From Prevotella sp. (lineage in GTDB: Bacteria; Bacteroidota; Bacteroidia; Bacteroidales; Bacteroidaceae), in contig JAFUEP010000036.1 of the NCBI GenBank assembly GCA_017470345.1, positions 25,466 through 89,465 of the forward strand: a stretch of DNA of 64,000 nt, read 5' to 3'. Shown here one piece after another: positions 36,401-46,043 of the stretch. Position numbers and translations under genes: made by a program. The notes beneath the pieces are model-generated. The model searched no databases. It worked only from the letters and a program-made list of their open reading frames with translations, and was not told the DNA's origin. Position 1 is the stretch's first letter, and each line of letters opens with the position of its first letter.

Positions 36401-37667
36401 CCGAAGTGACAAATCAGGCAGTATCTATGGTATAGAGCAAAAAGAGTTGCATCGCGACGAGAAGGACCACAAGCTGGTGTTCAATGCCCCGATGCCTTTG
36501 AATGAATTCAGGGCAGAAGCAAAGAAGCACCTTGGAAGCATTCTCGTTTCTATAAAAGCTAAGAACAAGGTAGTCACTAAAAACATCAACAGATTCAGAA
36601 GCAGCGAGGGCCAACGGCAAAAGGTTCAACTGACACCCCGCGGAGCGCTCCACAACGAAACTGTATATGGGAAGATTCTGAACTATGAAGCTGGATACAA
36701 GAAGGTGGACGGTAAGTTCACAGAGGAGGTCGTCCTTCGTGTCTCGAATCAAAGATACCGTCATGCATTATTAGCCAGACTAAATGAATACGGGAATGAC
36801 CCGAAGAAGGCTTTCACGGGGAAGAACAGCTTGGACAAGAATCCGGTTTGGCTTAGTGCCGACCACTCTCACAGCGTGCCCCAAACGGTCAAGCTCTTTA
36901 AGGTCGTCGATGTGTTCACAATCAAGAAGCCCGTCGATAAAGACCTGAAGGTTGACAAGGTCATCGATGGGCGTATCCGCCAGATATTGCGTGAAAGGCT
37001 TGTTGAGTTTGGCGGCGACGCGTCAAAAGCATTTTCTAATCTCGACGAGAATCCCATTTGGCTTAATCGGCAAAAGGGAATCTCAATTAAGAGAGTGAAA
37101 GTCAAGGCTAAGGTCTCAAGTGACACTTCCGTTGCTCTGCACGTCAAAAAAGACTTGTTTGGAAACATCATGAGGAATAAGGACGGGCAGACCATTCCGA
37201 TTGATTATGTCAATACTGCAAACAATCATCACGTTGCAATCTTTGCTGACGAAGAAGGCAACTGGCATGAACATGTCGTTCCGTTTTATGAGGCTACCGC
37301 AAGCGCATTGTTGGGTCTGCCTATAGTCGACAAGGACTATAAGCATGAAGAAGGATGGAAATTCCTTTTCTCGATGAAGCAAAACGAATACTTCGTATTC
37401 CCGAACGAGAAGACAGGATTTGTCCCCTCTGAAATTGATCTGACCAATCCCGACAACTATCACCTCATCAGTCCTAATCTTTATCGGGTGCAGAAGTTCT
37501 CCAGTTCTTTCTATGTGTTTAGGCATCACTTGGAAACCAATGTTGATGAATCAAATGAACTGAAAGGTTTTACATGGAAAAGAATTACAAGTCTAAAGAA
37601 TCTTGAAGGTGTCGTCAAGGTACGAGTAAACCATATCGGTCAAATAGTAAATGTTGGTGAGTATTAG
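33471..37667 (+). CDS. cas9: CRISPR-associated endonuclease Cas9, subtype II-C
   Basis: 1398 residues. RuvC-I: LGLDLGTTSIGWA with D8. Arg-rich bridge helix ~58-90 (DRRLKRSMHRNLQRYKLRRK). RuvC-II: IRIEMAREL with E704. HNH: FDIEHIIPKARLFDD with H788 and SFSNK downstream. RuvC-III: HRHHAMDA with H954 and D957. The remaining ~430 residues are the wedge and PAM-interacting part. All nuclease residues are present, so it should cut both strands of target DNA. Length is at the upper end for II-C but usual for Bacteroidota members. cas1 starts 3 bases downstream. GC content and codon use are lower and more mixed than in the SusCD block, consistent with horizontal acquisition. Confidence 0.98.
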   Translation: MKKILGLDLGTTSIGWALVNEKENESEQSSIIRLGVRVNPLTIDEKTNYEKGKSVTTNTDRRLKRSMHRNLQRYKLRRKNLIECLIEHHIIHDNTPLFELGNGSTFNTYRARAKAVTEEISLEDLARVLLMINKKRGYKSSRKVKDGEEGELIDGMEIAKRLYDENLTPGLLLRELYEKGKKTRPAFYRSDLQAEFDKIWEIQSAFYPDILTDDFKASVRGFNKTQTSGAFYGVYKIYTAKNIGKEGYAQSLKWRTEALSRQLGIEEVAYILADINGAINNSSKRLAMISDRSKELYFSHQTIGQYLMQRLDENPNASLTNIIFYRQDYMDEFEAIWEKQAQYHPELTAELKKEVRDNIIFYQRELKSCKNLVSYCEFEHQEREVIIDGKKKMILTGCKVCPKSSPLYQDFKIWQILNNLQVSVVGYQKKKIRKESSQLSLFDDIETGSLNRFLSQEEKDILYHELSIKEKMNKKDVLKLLFDNPKNLDLNFKEVEGNRTVALLFKAFQDIISLTGNGEFDFSKMSTDDVLSTAAEIFSGLGYKTDFLTFDSLLEGKALEQQPLYRLWHLLYSYTGDNSATGNVALLERIKDLCGFEKEYANVLANLPLPLDYGSLSAKAIRKILPHMMKGYEYSEACKMAGYNHSVRSLTKEELATKEYKTRLDEIKRNSLRNPVVEKILNQMINVINEIVATYGKPDEIRIEMARELKKSQEERQLLEEAIRRNTTESEKLRHELETEFGIQHVTRNDILRYKLYNELKLNGYKTLYSNTYIPREELFSKRFDIEHIIPKARLFDDSFSNKTIEVRDINIEKGSMTAYDYVAGKYDEKYLSDYKSRIEELYSQKVISRTKRNNLLMQESEIPSDFLERDLRDSQYIAREAREILEEMVPHVVTTTGVVTSRLREDWQLVNLMQELNWDKYDALGMTERYTDKNGNVVKHIKDWTKRNDHRHHAMDALTIAFTKRSIVQYLSNLNARSDKSGSIYGIEQKELHRDEKDHKLVFNAPMPLNEFRAEAKKHLGSILVSIKAKNKVVTKNINRFRSSEGQRQKVQLTPRGALHNETVYGKILNYEAGYKKVDGKFTEEVVLRVSNQRYRHALLARLNEYGNDPKKAFTGKNSLDKNPVWLSADHSHSVPQTVKLFKVVDVFTIKKPVDKDLKVDKVIDGRIRQILRERLVEFGGDASKAFSNLDENPIWLNRQKGISIKRVKVKAKVSSDTSVALHVKKDLFGNIMRNKDGQTIPIDYVNTANNHHVAIFADEEGNWHEHVVPFYEATASALLGLPIVDKDYKHEEGWKFLFSMKQNEYFVFPNEKTGFVPSEIDLTNPDNYHLISPNLYRVQKFSSSFYVFRHHLETNVDESNELKGFTWKRITSLKNLEGVVKVRVNHIGQIVNVGEY

Positions 37668-37670
37668 CCT

Positions 37671-38941
<1,271 letters not shown>

Positions 38942-38943
38942 AG

Positions 38944-38984
38944 GCGGAGAATCCCATCTGGCCGATGGAATCTCCGCTTTTCTT
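38944..38984 (+). terminator. Terminator after cas2
   Basis: GCGGAGA...CCAT pairs with ATGG...TCTCCGC and is followed by TTTTCTTT. It ends the cas operon on the plus strand. Confidence 0.8.
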
Positions 38985-39049
38985 TGCAGCATTTTTCTTT
39001 TCTAATCTGTAGTGCAAACATCTGGATATCAGCTAATTCCTGTAATCGA
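38985..39049. promoter_or_regulatory. Candidate CRISPR leader next to cas2
   Basis: AT-rich 65 bases between the cas terminator and the first intact repeat. It contains GTAGTGCAAA, a 10-base string also present beside the tracrRNA anti-repeat (33381-33390). The repeat at this end is intact while the far end is degenerate, so I infer this is the side where new spacers enter. Confidence 0.4.
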
Positions 39050-42000
39050 GATGTTTCTGCCACTGCAAAGGTACTAATTTTTTAGCAAATCACAACTTAA
39101 ACCCCGTCGGCTCGCCAGAACGATTGGATGTTTCTGCCACTGCAAAGGTACTAATTTTTTAGCAAATCACAACCTGTCGTCGATGTTGATTGTGTTCATT
39201 ACAGATGTTTCTGCCACTGCAAAGGTACTAATTTTTTAGCAAATCACAACCGTTGGCGTTGATGGTGTAGTCGATGTAGGGATGTTTCTGCCACTGCAAA
39301 GGTACTAATTTTTTAGCAAATCACAACCGTATCGGCTGCACGGCATTAAGTAATACGGATGTTTCTGCCACTGCAAAGGTACTAATTTTTTAGCAAATCA
39401 CAACGGGCATGCGTCGGCACAGACGACGCAGATTGATGTTTCTGCCACTGCAAAGGTACTAATTTTTTAGCAAATCACAACTCAAACGCTTCTTTGGCTT
39501 TCGGCATGAGGATGTTTCTGCCACTGCAAAGGTACTAATTTTTTAGCAAATCACAACTAAAACTTCGTTCCAACCATACTCGTCCGAGATGTTTCTGCCA
39601 CTGCAAAGGTACTAATTTTTTAGCAAATCACAACTCTTCCATGATGATGATCCCCGCTATGTCTGATGTTTCTGCCACTGCAAAGGTACTAATTTTTTAG
39701 CAAATCACAACATTGCGCCTTGCTCTCCCTGTGCGCCACGAGATGTTTCTGCCACTGCAAAGGTACTAATTTTTTAGCAAATCACAACCCGATCCCCGAG
39801 GATTGCGATGACCTGGACGATGTTTCTGCCACTGCAAAGGTACTAATTTTTTAGCAAATCACAACCCACGACGCATCGTTCTTTATGAATAGCGGGATGT
39901 TTCTGCCACTGCAAAGGTACTAATTTTTTAGCAAATCACAACAAATAAGCATAATGAGATCAAGGCCCTGGGGATGTTTCTGCCACTGCAAAGGTACTAA
40001 TTTTTTAGCAAATCACAACAGCCAGGCGGGTGTGCATCGTATCGAAACAGATGTTTCTGCCACTGCAAAGGTACTAATTTTTTAGCAAATCACAACTGGT
40101 ACAGACATTGAAACTGCACCGCATCCGATGTTTCTGCCACTGCAAAGGTACTAATTTTTTAGCAAATCACAACTTCTTGGTCAACCTCTATCTCCTCTAT
40201 ATTGATGTTTCTGCCACTGCAAAGGTACTAATTTTTTAGCAAATCACAACTAATGGTTGGCAACACGCTTTACGTATGTTGATGTTTCTGCCACTGCAAA
40301 GGTACTAATTTTTTAGCAAATCACAACTTCACAGCCATTTGTCTGCAAGTATCTTAAGATGTTTCTGCCACTGCAAAGGTACTAATTTTTTAGCAAATCA
40401 CAACTGTAGAGCATTTCAGCCCGCTTCACCAGCGGATGTTTCTGCCACTGCAAAGGTACTAATTTTTTAGCAAATCACAACTGCATAGCCGCAGGGGAAA
40501 TGGCAGGCTCTGATGTTTCTGCCACTGCAAAGGTACTAATTTTTTAGCAAATCACAACTACGCTTGCATCTAATAAGCCGCGTTTGATGATGTTTCTGCC
40601 ACTGCAAAGGTACTAATTTTTTAGCAAATCACAACTGAACTTCAAAATATCAGTTTGCGGCCTCTGATGTTTCTGCCACTGCAAAGGTACTAATTTTTTA
40701 GCAAATCACAACTACAAAGTTGCACATGTATCCAAAAGACAGATGTTTCTGCCACTGCAAAGGTACTAATTTTTTAGCAAATCACAACCTGATGATTTTG
40801 CGGTGATTCTTGGTATTGATGTTTCTGCCACTGCAAAGGTACTAATTTTTTAGCAAATCACAACAGAGCTTCAAAATATTAGTTTGCGCCCTCTGATGTT
40901 TCTGCCACTGCAAAGGTACTAATTTTTTAGCAAATCACAACTGCTTGGTGATATTGCAGGTAAAAATTACGGATGTTTCTGCCACTGCAAAGGTACTAAT
41001 TTTTTAGCAAATCACAACACCTCTTGCTTGAAACGTTGCTCGTATTTGGATGTTTCTGCCACTGCAATGGTACTAATTTTTTCGAAAATCACAACGGCAT
41101 TGCAGCGTGCGTGAAAAGCATCCTTGATGTTTCTGCCACTGCAAAGGTACTAATTTTTTAGCAAATCACAACAATTTTGTCATTTATCGCTTTCTAATCC
41201 TCGATGTTTCTGCCACTGCAAAGGTACTAATTTTTTAGCAAATCACAACTACCGCCTAATCGCGTCAGAAGATGGCGCCGATGTTTCTGCCACTGCAAAG
41301 GTACTAATTTTTTAGCAAATCACAACGGCTGTGCGGAAATTACCACCGAGCGCCGCGATGTTTCTGCCACTGCAAAGGTACTAATTTTTTAGCAAATCAC
41401 AACAGAGCTCCAAAATATATCCTTGCGTCCTCTGATGTTTCTGCCACTGCAAAGGTACTAATTTTTTAGCAAATCACAACCTACAGCTGAAACTGAAAAC
41501 GCGTCTCTTGGATGTTTCTGCCACTGCAAAGGTACTAATTTTTTAGCAAATCACAACTGGACTTATCTTCTTTAACCATCGTGGATGGATGTTTCTGCCA
41601 CTGCAAAGGTACTAATTTTTTAGCAAATCACAACAGACCGCTGCTTTTGCCCGTTTTAATACGGGATGTTTCTGCCACTGCAAAGGTACTAATTTTTTAG
41701 CAAATCACAACTCCACGGTGATGCTTGCGGTGATCACTGAAGATGTTTCTGCCACTGCAAAGGTACTAATTTTTTAGCAAATCACAACACCCGGAAGGCC
41801 GCAAGTTCACACAGTCCAGATGTTTCTGCCACTGCAAAGGTACTAATTTTTTAGCAAATCACAACATTCCTGCAGCTTGAGGCCTTCTGCCTGTAGATGT
41901 TTCTGCCACTGCAAAGGTACTAATTTTTTAGCAAATCACAACATGCGGTTGTTGTATGTGCGCGGCGACAGCGATGTTTCTGCCACTGCAAAGGTACTAA

Positions 42001-43017
42001 TTTTTTAGCAAATCACAACTAGAGCATGAGGGGCTTTGCGTCTGTGACAGATGTTTCTGCCACTGCAAAGGTACTAATTTTTTAGCAAATCACAACGTCC
42101 CCGGTAACTTTCCCCTCTCTATGGGGATGTTTCTGCCACTGCAAAGGTACTAATTTTTTAGCAAATCACAACAGTTTGCTGATGAGGTTCGTTTTTTGTA
42201 CAGATGTTTCTGCCACTGCAAAGGTACTAATTTTTTAGCAAATCACAACCACTCAAGCTGCTTTATCGCTTCCGAGTATGATGTTTCTGCCACTGCAAAG
42301 GTACTAATTTTTTAGCAAATCACAACTGTGAATCTTTGGGTTCCTATGGCTTTTAAGATGTTTCTGCCACTGCAAAGGTACTAATTTTTTAGCAAATCAC
42401 AACAGGTCATCCATCAGTTTCTTATCATTCTTGATGTTTCTGCCACTGCAAAGGTACTAATTTTTTAGCAAATCACAACTGTCCTCACGCTCATGGTGCT
42501 CACGCTCCGATGTTTCTGCCACTGCAAAGGTACTAATTTTTTAGCAAATCACAACAGGTTTTTCTTCTCGGTAAAATTTCTTGATGATGTTTCTGCCACT
42601 GCAAAGGTACTAATTTTTTAGCAAATCACAACGCTCTGGCCGACTTCTGCGATACGTTCTTGGATGTTTCTGCCACTGCAAAGGTACTAATTTTTTAGCA
42701 AATCACAACGACAGAGTGTTGTTCCAGCTACTTGACAGAGATGTTTCTGCCACTGCAAAGGTACTAATTTTTTAGCAAATCACAACTTGGTGTTCCAAAT
42801 TCGATAGTAGACTGTAGATGTTTCTGCCACTGCAAAGGTACTAATTTTTTAGCAAATCACAACTGAGGCAGTGGCCGACCTGCCAGCTGCTCAGATGTTT
42901 CTGCCACTGCAAAGGTACTAATTTTTTAGCAAATCACAACAATACAGGGCTGGTAGGAGTGCTGACGCTCGATGTTCCTGCCACTGCATAGGTGCTAATT
43001 GTTTAGCAAATTACGAT
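39050..43017 (-). CRISPR. Type II-C CRISPR array, 52 repeats of 47 bp and 51 spacers
   Basis: Counting unit by unit gives 52 repeats. Forty-five spacers are 30 bases, and six are 29 (after repeats 6, 22, 23, 40, 44 and 45). In crRNA orientation (minus strand) the repeat starts GTTGTGATTTGCTAAAAAAT and ends GGCAGAAACATC; its first 24 bases match the tracrRNA anti-repeat. Repeat 27 (41049-41095) is mutated in both the pairing region and the promoter-like motif, and repeat 52 (42971-43017) is degenerate. Every intact repeat contains TACCTTTG at repeat positions 24-31 with TTG 19 bases upstream, a Bacteroidota promoter pointing into the following spacer. Spacers at 40636-40665, 40865-40894 and 41404-41433 are variants of one target. 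The other spacers are mutually unrelated as far as I can see. Confidence 0.98.
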
Positions 43018-43041
43018 TTGTCCAAGCCGACGAAAAACTGA

Positions 43042-43125
43042 TGTCACGACGTGACTTCATGACGTCACGACGTGGCGGCATGGCGTCACGACGTGATTTC
43101 ATGGCGTCACGGCGTGACGGCATGA
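43042..43125. repeat. Four tandem copies of a 21-bp repeat
   Basis: Units at 43042, 43063, 43084 and 43105 follow the pattern CGTCACGACGTGnnnnCATGG. Each contains the near-palindrome GTCACGACGTGAC. The repeats begin 24 bases after the last CRISPR repeat. Read as protein they give a seven-residue repeat (SRRDFMx), but the frame around them shows no convincing gene. Confidence 0.85.
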
Positions 43126-43183
43126 GGCTTGGCTGCTCCCTGTTAGATTGGGGTGGGGGCAGGGGGCGCGGGAGAGCGGGACC

Positions 43184-43552
43184 TCAACTGACTTCCCTTC
43201 CGAACGGGGAGAGGGCTAGCTTGGCAAGGCGGAAGTGCATGCGGCCGAAGGGGATGCCGATGATGGTGATGTAGAACAGTAGGCCGAAGAGGATGTGGGT
43301 GAGCCAGATCCAGATGCCTCCGACGAAGAACCACAGGACGTTCATGAACATGTTCAGGCAGCCCGGCTGGGGCTGCTTGCGCTTGATGTGTGTGCCGAAG
43401 GGCCATAGTGCGAGGATGCCGAGCTTCATGCTCTGCAGGCCGAAGGGTATGCCGATGATGGTGAGCATGAGGGCGAGGCCGCCGAGGAAATACTCGATGG
43501 CGATCTCGAGGCCGCCAAAGATGACCCAGATGATGTTGCCGATGGTCTTCAT
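43184..43552 (-). CDS. yccF: YccF-family inner-membrane protein, full length
   Basis: 122 residues with two similar halves. Each half has a membrane segment ending in TIIGIPFG (residues ~31-38 and ~96-103), the YccF (DUF307) signature, preceded by NIIWVIFGG or NVLWFFVGG. Role unknown. It starts 6 bases after the YbjQ-like gene and is presumably co-transcribed with it. A shortened relative is encoded at 63228-63401. Confidence 0.85.
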   Translation of the reverse strand: MKTIGNIIWVIFGGLEIAIEYFLGGLALMLTIIGIPFGLQSMKLGILALWPFGTHIKRKQPQPGCLNMFMNVLWFFVGGIWIWLTHILFGLLFYITIIGIPFGRMHFRLAKLALSPFGREVS

Positions 43553-43558
43553 AGGGGC

Positions 43559-43876
43559 TCAGATGACGACGGCGGTGCCGCTGGTGGCTACCATGAGCAT
43601 GGAGTTGGTCTCGCCGATGGTCTCATAGTCGATGTCGATGCCGACGATGGCGTTGGCTCCGAGGGCCTCGGCACGCTCCGTCATCTCGCGCATGGACGTG
43701 TCCTTGGCCTGGCGCAGCACTTTCTCGTAGCTGCCGGAGCGGCCGCCTACGATGTCGCGGATGCCGGCGAAGAAGTCCTTGAAGGCGTTGGCGCCGATGA
43801 TGGTCTCGCCTGTGACGACGCCCTTGTATTCGCGGATGGGGCGCCCTTCGATCTGTGGGGTTGTCGTGAGTGTCAT
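43559..43876 (-). CDS. YbjQ/UPF0145-family protein
   Basis: 105 residues from ATG at 43876 ([21 protein letters not shown]). The upstream part of the frame to 43969 crosses the promoter and is unlikely to be translated. Family signatures are [33 protein letters not shown] and [15 protein letters not shown]. YbjQ proteins form a pentameric fold once called a heavy-metal-binding domain; the function is not settled. Confidence 0.88.
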   Translation of the reverse strand: MTLTTTPQIEGRPIREYKGVVTGETIIGANAFKDFFAGIRDIVGGRSGSYEKVLRQAKDTSMREMTERAEALGANAIVGIDIDYETIGETNSMLMVATSGTAVVI

Positions 43877-43914
43877 TTTGTTGCTGGTTGCTCTTTTGTT
43901 TGGAATTGTGGGGG

Positions 43915-43922
43915 CAAAGTTA
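43915..43922 (-). promoter_or_regulatory. -7 promoter element for the ybjQ-yccF pair
   Basis: TAACTTTG on the minus strand, 38 bases before the ATG at 43876. It lies inside the first copy of the direct repeat. Confidence 0.6.
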
Positions 43923-44050
43923 CGAAAAAACGAGCGAAATGCAAAAGGAAAGCTTGCTTTTCTTTTCATTTCCGAGTATTAGTAACTTCGGCAAAGCCAA
44001 AGTTACGAAAAAACGAGCGAAATGCAAAAGGAAAGCCTGCTTTTCTTTCT
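43916..44050. repeat. Direct repeat of about 50 bp, two copies
   Basis: AAAGTTACGAAAAAACGAGC and the following ~30 bases occur at 43916-43966 and 44000-44050 with almost no change. Both copies carry the reverse TAACTTTG motif. The second copy abuts the stop of the MFS gene. It looks like a short dispersed element duplicated next to a promoter. Confidence 0.8.
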
Positions 44051-45225
44051 TATTCTTTCGGGGGGAGACTCTGGAAATGGCGGGTCAGGTAGACCTGGGC
44101 GGCGAAGAGCAGGCTGAGCATGATACCTACTTTGTAGGGCCCGGTCAGGTCTGTGCTGCCGAACAGGATATGGGAGGCGGGCGTCACGATGATGGGCGAG
44201 ACGAACTGTCCGAGGTAGAGGGCAGCGGAGAGCAGGGGCATGACGGTGGTGGCGGAGTTACGGCCGCCCTTGATGCTGGCGATGGTGTTCAGATAGGGTA
44301 CGCCTACGCCGTTGGCGATGCCGATGCAGGCTGAGCCGAGTGTCACCATCAGGACGTCGGGGACGAGATAGGCAGCATAGCCTGCGAGGAAGAACATGGG
44401 TGCGACATACTTGACGCCCCGGCGGAAACGGCTCATCACGCCGCCGAACACCATGCCGACGAAGAAGGCCACGACGTCGAGCCCCACCATGATGAGGGTG
44501 ATCAGCTCTGTGCGCAGACCTAACTGCTGGGTAGCCACGACGGCAAAGTTGGTGGGGAAGATGAAGAAGATCATCATCAACAGCAGCATGCCGATGACTG
44601 ACGGATGGAACTTCAGCAGCTGGCGGGGCTGGAAGGGGATGCCGCGCTTGTTGGCCGACCCTAACTGTTCGTCGGGCAGCCACAGCCACACCATCACCAG
44701 CGATATGATTCCGAGCAGATAGACCAGGAAGGCGTAGCGCCACTCGATGGTGGCCAACAGTCCTGCGAGCAGCGTGGCCACCACTCCGCCCATCTGGTTC
44801 ATGGCGGCCGATAGTCCCATCAGGCGCGCCTGCTCCTCGGGGGGGAAGTAGTAGGCCAGCAGTCCTGTGGAGAGCGGCATGATGAGGCCGACGCTGACGC
44901 CCAGGAGGGCGCGCAGGAGGAGCAGCACGCAGATGTCGTCGACAAAGAAGCTGCCTGCACCCGCCACGACGTAGAGCAGCAGGCCCGTGGTGGCAATGGC
45001 GCGGGTGCGGAGGATGCGGCTCAGCGGCAGGAAGAAGAGGTTGGTCAGGATGATGAGCAGGGCGGGCATGCTGACGATGAACTGCACCAGCATGGGGGAT
45101 GCATCACTGAAATGAGCCTTGATGATGCCCAGTGCGGGGGCGATGGCGGCTCCGGCCATCACGGTGAGCAGCGACATCGACAGGATGGTGGCCGTCACTT
45201 TTTGGGAGACGTTGTTTTTTTCCAT
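44050..45225 (-). CDS. MFS drug or metabolite exporter
   Basis: 391 residues, about 12 membrane segments. The N-terminal half has the DHA1-type pattern (APALGIIKAHFSDASPMLVQFIVSMPAL, then LPLSRILRTRAIATTGL as the loop 2-3 motif, and RALLGVSVGLIMPL). Members of this group usually export drugs or small metabolites. Substrate not predictable. Promoter TAATTTTG at 45320-45327 on the minus strand; the ~90-base leader carries a dispersed repeat. Confidence 0.82.
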   Translation of the reverse strand: MEKNNVSQKVTATILSMSLLTVMAGAAIAPALGIIKAHFSDASPMLVQFIVSMPALLIILTNLFFLPLSRILRTRAIATTGLLLYVVAGAGSFFVDDICVLLLLRALLGVSVGLIMPLSTGLLAYYFPPEEQARLMGLSAAMNQMGGVVATLLAGLLATIEWRYAFLVYLLGIISLVMVWLWLPDEQLGSANKRGIPFQPRQLLKFHPSVIGMLLLMMIFFIFPTNFAVVATQQLGLRTELITLIMVGLDVVAFFVGMVFGGVMSRFRRGVKYVAPMFFLAGYAAYLVPDVLMVTLGSACIGIANGVGVPYLNTIASIKGGRNSATTVMPLLSAALYLGQFVSPIIVTPASHILFGSTDLTGPYKVGIMLSLLFAAQVYLTRHFQSLPPKE

Positions 45226-45241
45226 AAAGATGTTTGTGGAG

Positions 45242-45275
45242 GTTCTTGCTCTGGCAAGCGGCGAAGCCGAGCGAA
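45242..45275. repeat. Dispersed repeat (GGCAAGCGGCGAAGCCGAGC type), copy 1
   Basis: TTCTTGCTCTGGCAAGCGGC followed by GAAGCCGAGCG. A near-identical copy lies at 63458-63491 on the same strand, and a fragment (CGGCAAAGCC) at 43988. Found in leaders of minus-strand genes. Confidence 0.75.
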
Positions 45276-45319
45276 AGCTCTACCAAGCTATAGAGTCGTT
45301 CTTTTTTTTAAATCGGCCG

Positions 45320-45327
45320 CAAAATTA
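45320..45327 (-). promoter_or_regulatory. -7 promoter element for the MFS gene
   Basis: TAATTTTG on the minus strand, 95 bases upstream of the ATG at 45225. Confidence 0.5.
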
Positions 45328-45416
45328 GTAAAAATAGTTTAAACGGAGGTGGTTTTACGTCTTAAAAAAACAAAAAAGTGAGTAGATGCAGCATTCGCAA
45401 AATCGACTTTTTTTGT

Positions 45417-45424
45417 TAATTTTG
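45417..45424 (+). promoter_or_regulatory. -7 promoter element
   Basis: TAATTTTG, 42 bases upstream of the small coiled-coil gene at 45467. Confidence 0.55.
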
Positions 45425-45466
45425 CATAGGGAAACCTGATGTTTTATCACTAATAATAAGAGAATT

Positions 45467-45775
45467 ATGTCAAAGACAGTAGAACTGCAAATCGAGAAGA
45501 GCCGCCATCTGGTGGAGGGGCTGCGCAAGCACCTGGGTGGCATCGGCGGCGGAGTGACCAACGAAGAAATCAACGGCATGGAGCAGTCGCTCTGCGAGCT
45601 GGAGGCTGCCAATGCCGAGGTGGAGCGTCTGCGCGAGGAGCTCACGCCGAAGGTGAAGAAGATGAACGAGGTGCTGGCCCGTGTGAAGGAGGCTTATGCT
45701 GACAAGAAGAAGACCTTGAAGGGCTACTACCCTCAGGAGCGTTGGGCCGACTACGGCATCCCCGACAAGCGGTGA
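45467..45775 (+). CDS. Small coiled-coil protein of unknown function
   Basis: 102 residues. A helix-rich, charged sequence with heptad-like spacing (EQSLCELEAANAEVERLREELTPKVKKMNEVLARVKEAYADKK, ~44-86) ends in a conserved-looking KGYYPQERWADYGIPDKR. I recall similar short hypothetical proteins in Bacteroidales but no assigned function. It has its own promoter and terminator, so it is a single-gene unit. Confidence 0.7.
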   Translation: MSKTVELQIEKSRHLVEGLRKHLGGIGGGVTNEEINGMEQSLCELEAANAEVERLREELTPKVKKMNEVLARVKEAYADKKKTLKGYYPQERWADYGIPDKR

Positions 45776-45803
45776 CCCTCCCTCCCTTTTGGTCAGAACT
45801 GAA

Positions 45804-45848
45804 AAAAAGGAGCAGCGTCCGTCACGAGTCGGGTGCTGCTCCTTTTTA
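45804..45848 (+). terminator. Rho-independent terminator of the coiled-coil gene
   Basis: AAAAGGAGCAGC pairs with GCTGCTCCTTTT, followed by TACT. It lies 29 bases after the stop. Confidence 0.85.
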
Positions 45849-46043
45849 CTATCTTGCGGTAACCCACATCAGCAGGGATATGGTCTTTGCATCCCTGTCA
45901 GGCACACGACGCAAAGAGCGGTTAATATCCTTGTCGTCATCAGAGCCCGTCTTATTTCGGCTTCAAAGGTACACAAAGTAGGGGGCAGAAAAAAGTCACT
46001 TATTATTTATGCCGAGACGGAGGATAATACCTGCAACACGTTA

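Noticed and set aside
38942-39049. Possible csn2 or cas4 between cas2 and the array
   Set aside because: Only 108 bases lie there, containing a terminator and the candidate leader, so the locus is type II-C rather than II-A or II-B.
39050-43017. Self-targeting spacers against the rest of this window
   Set aside because: I compared several spacers by eye with genes here and saw no match, but I could not do this exhaustively, so no claim is made.
42999-43274. 91-codon plus-strand frame across the 21-bp tandem repeats
   Set aside because: It starts inside the degenerate last CRISPR repeat, is made of the repeat unit, and runs antisense over the yccF gene.
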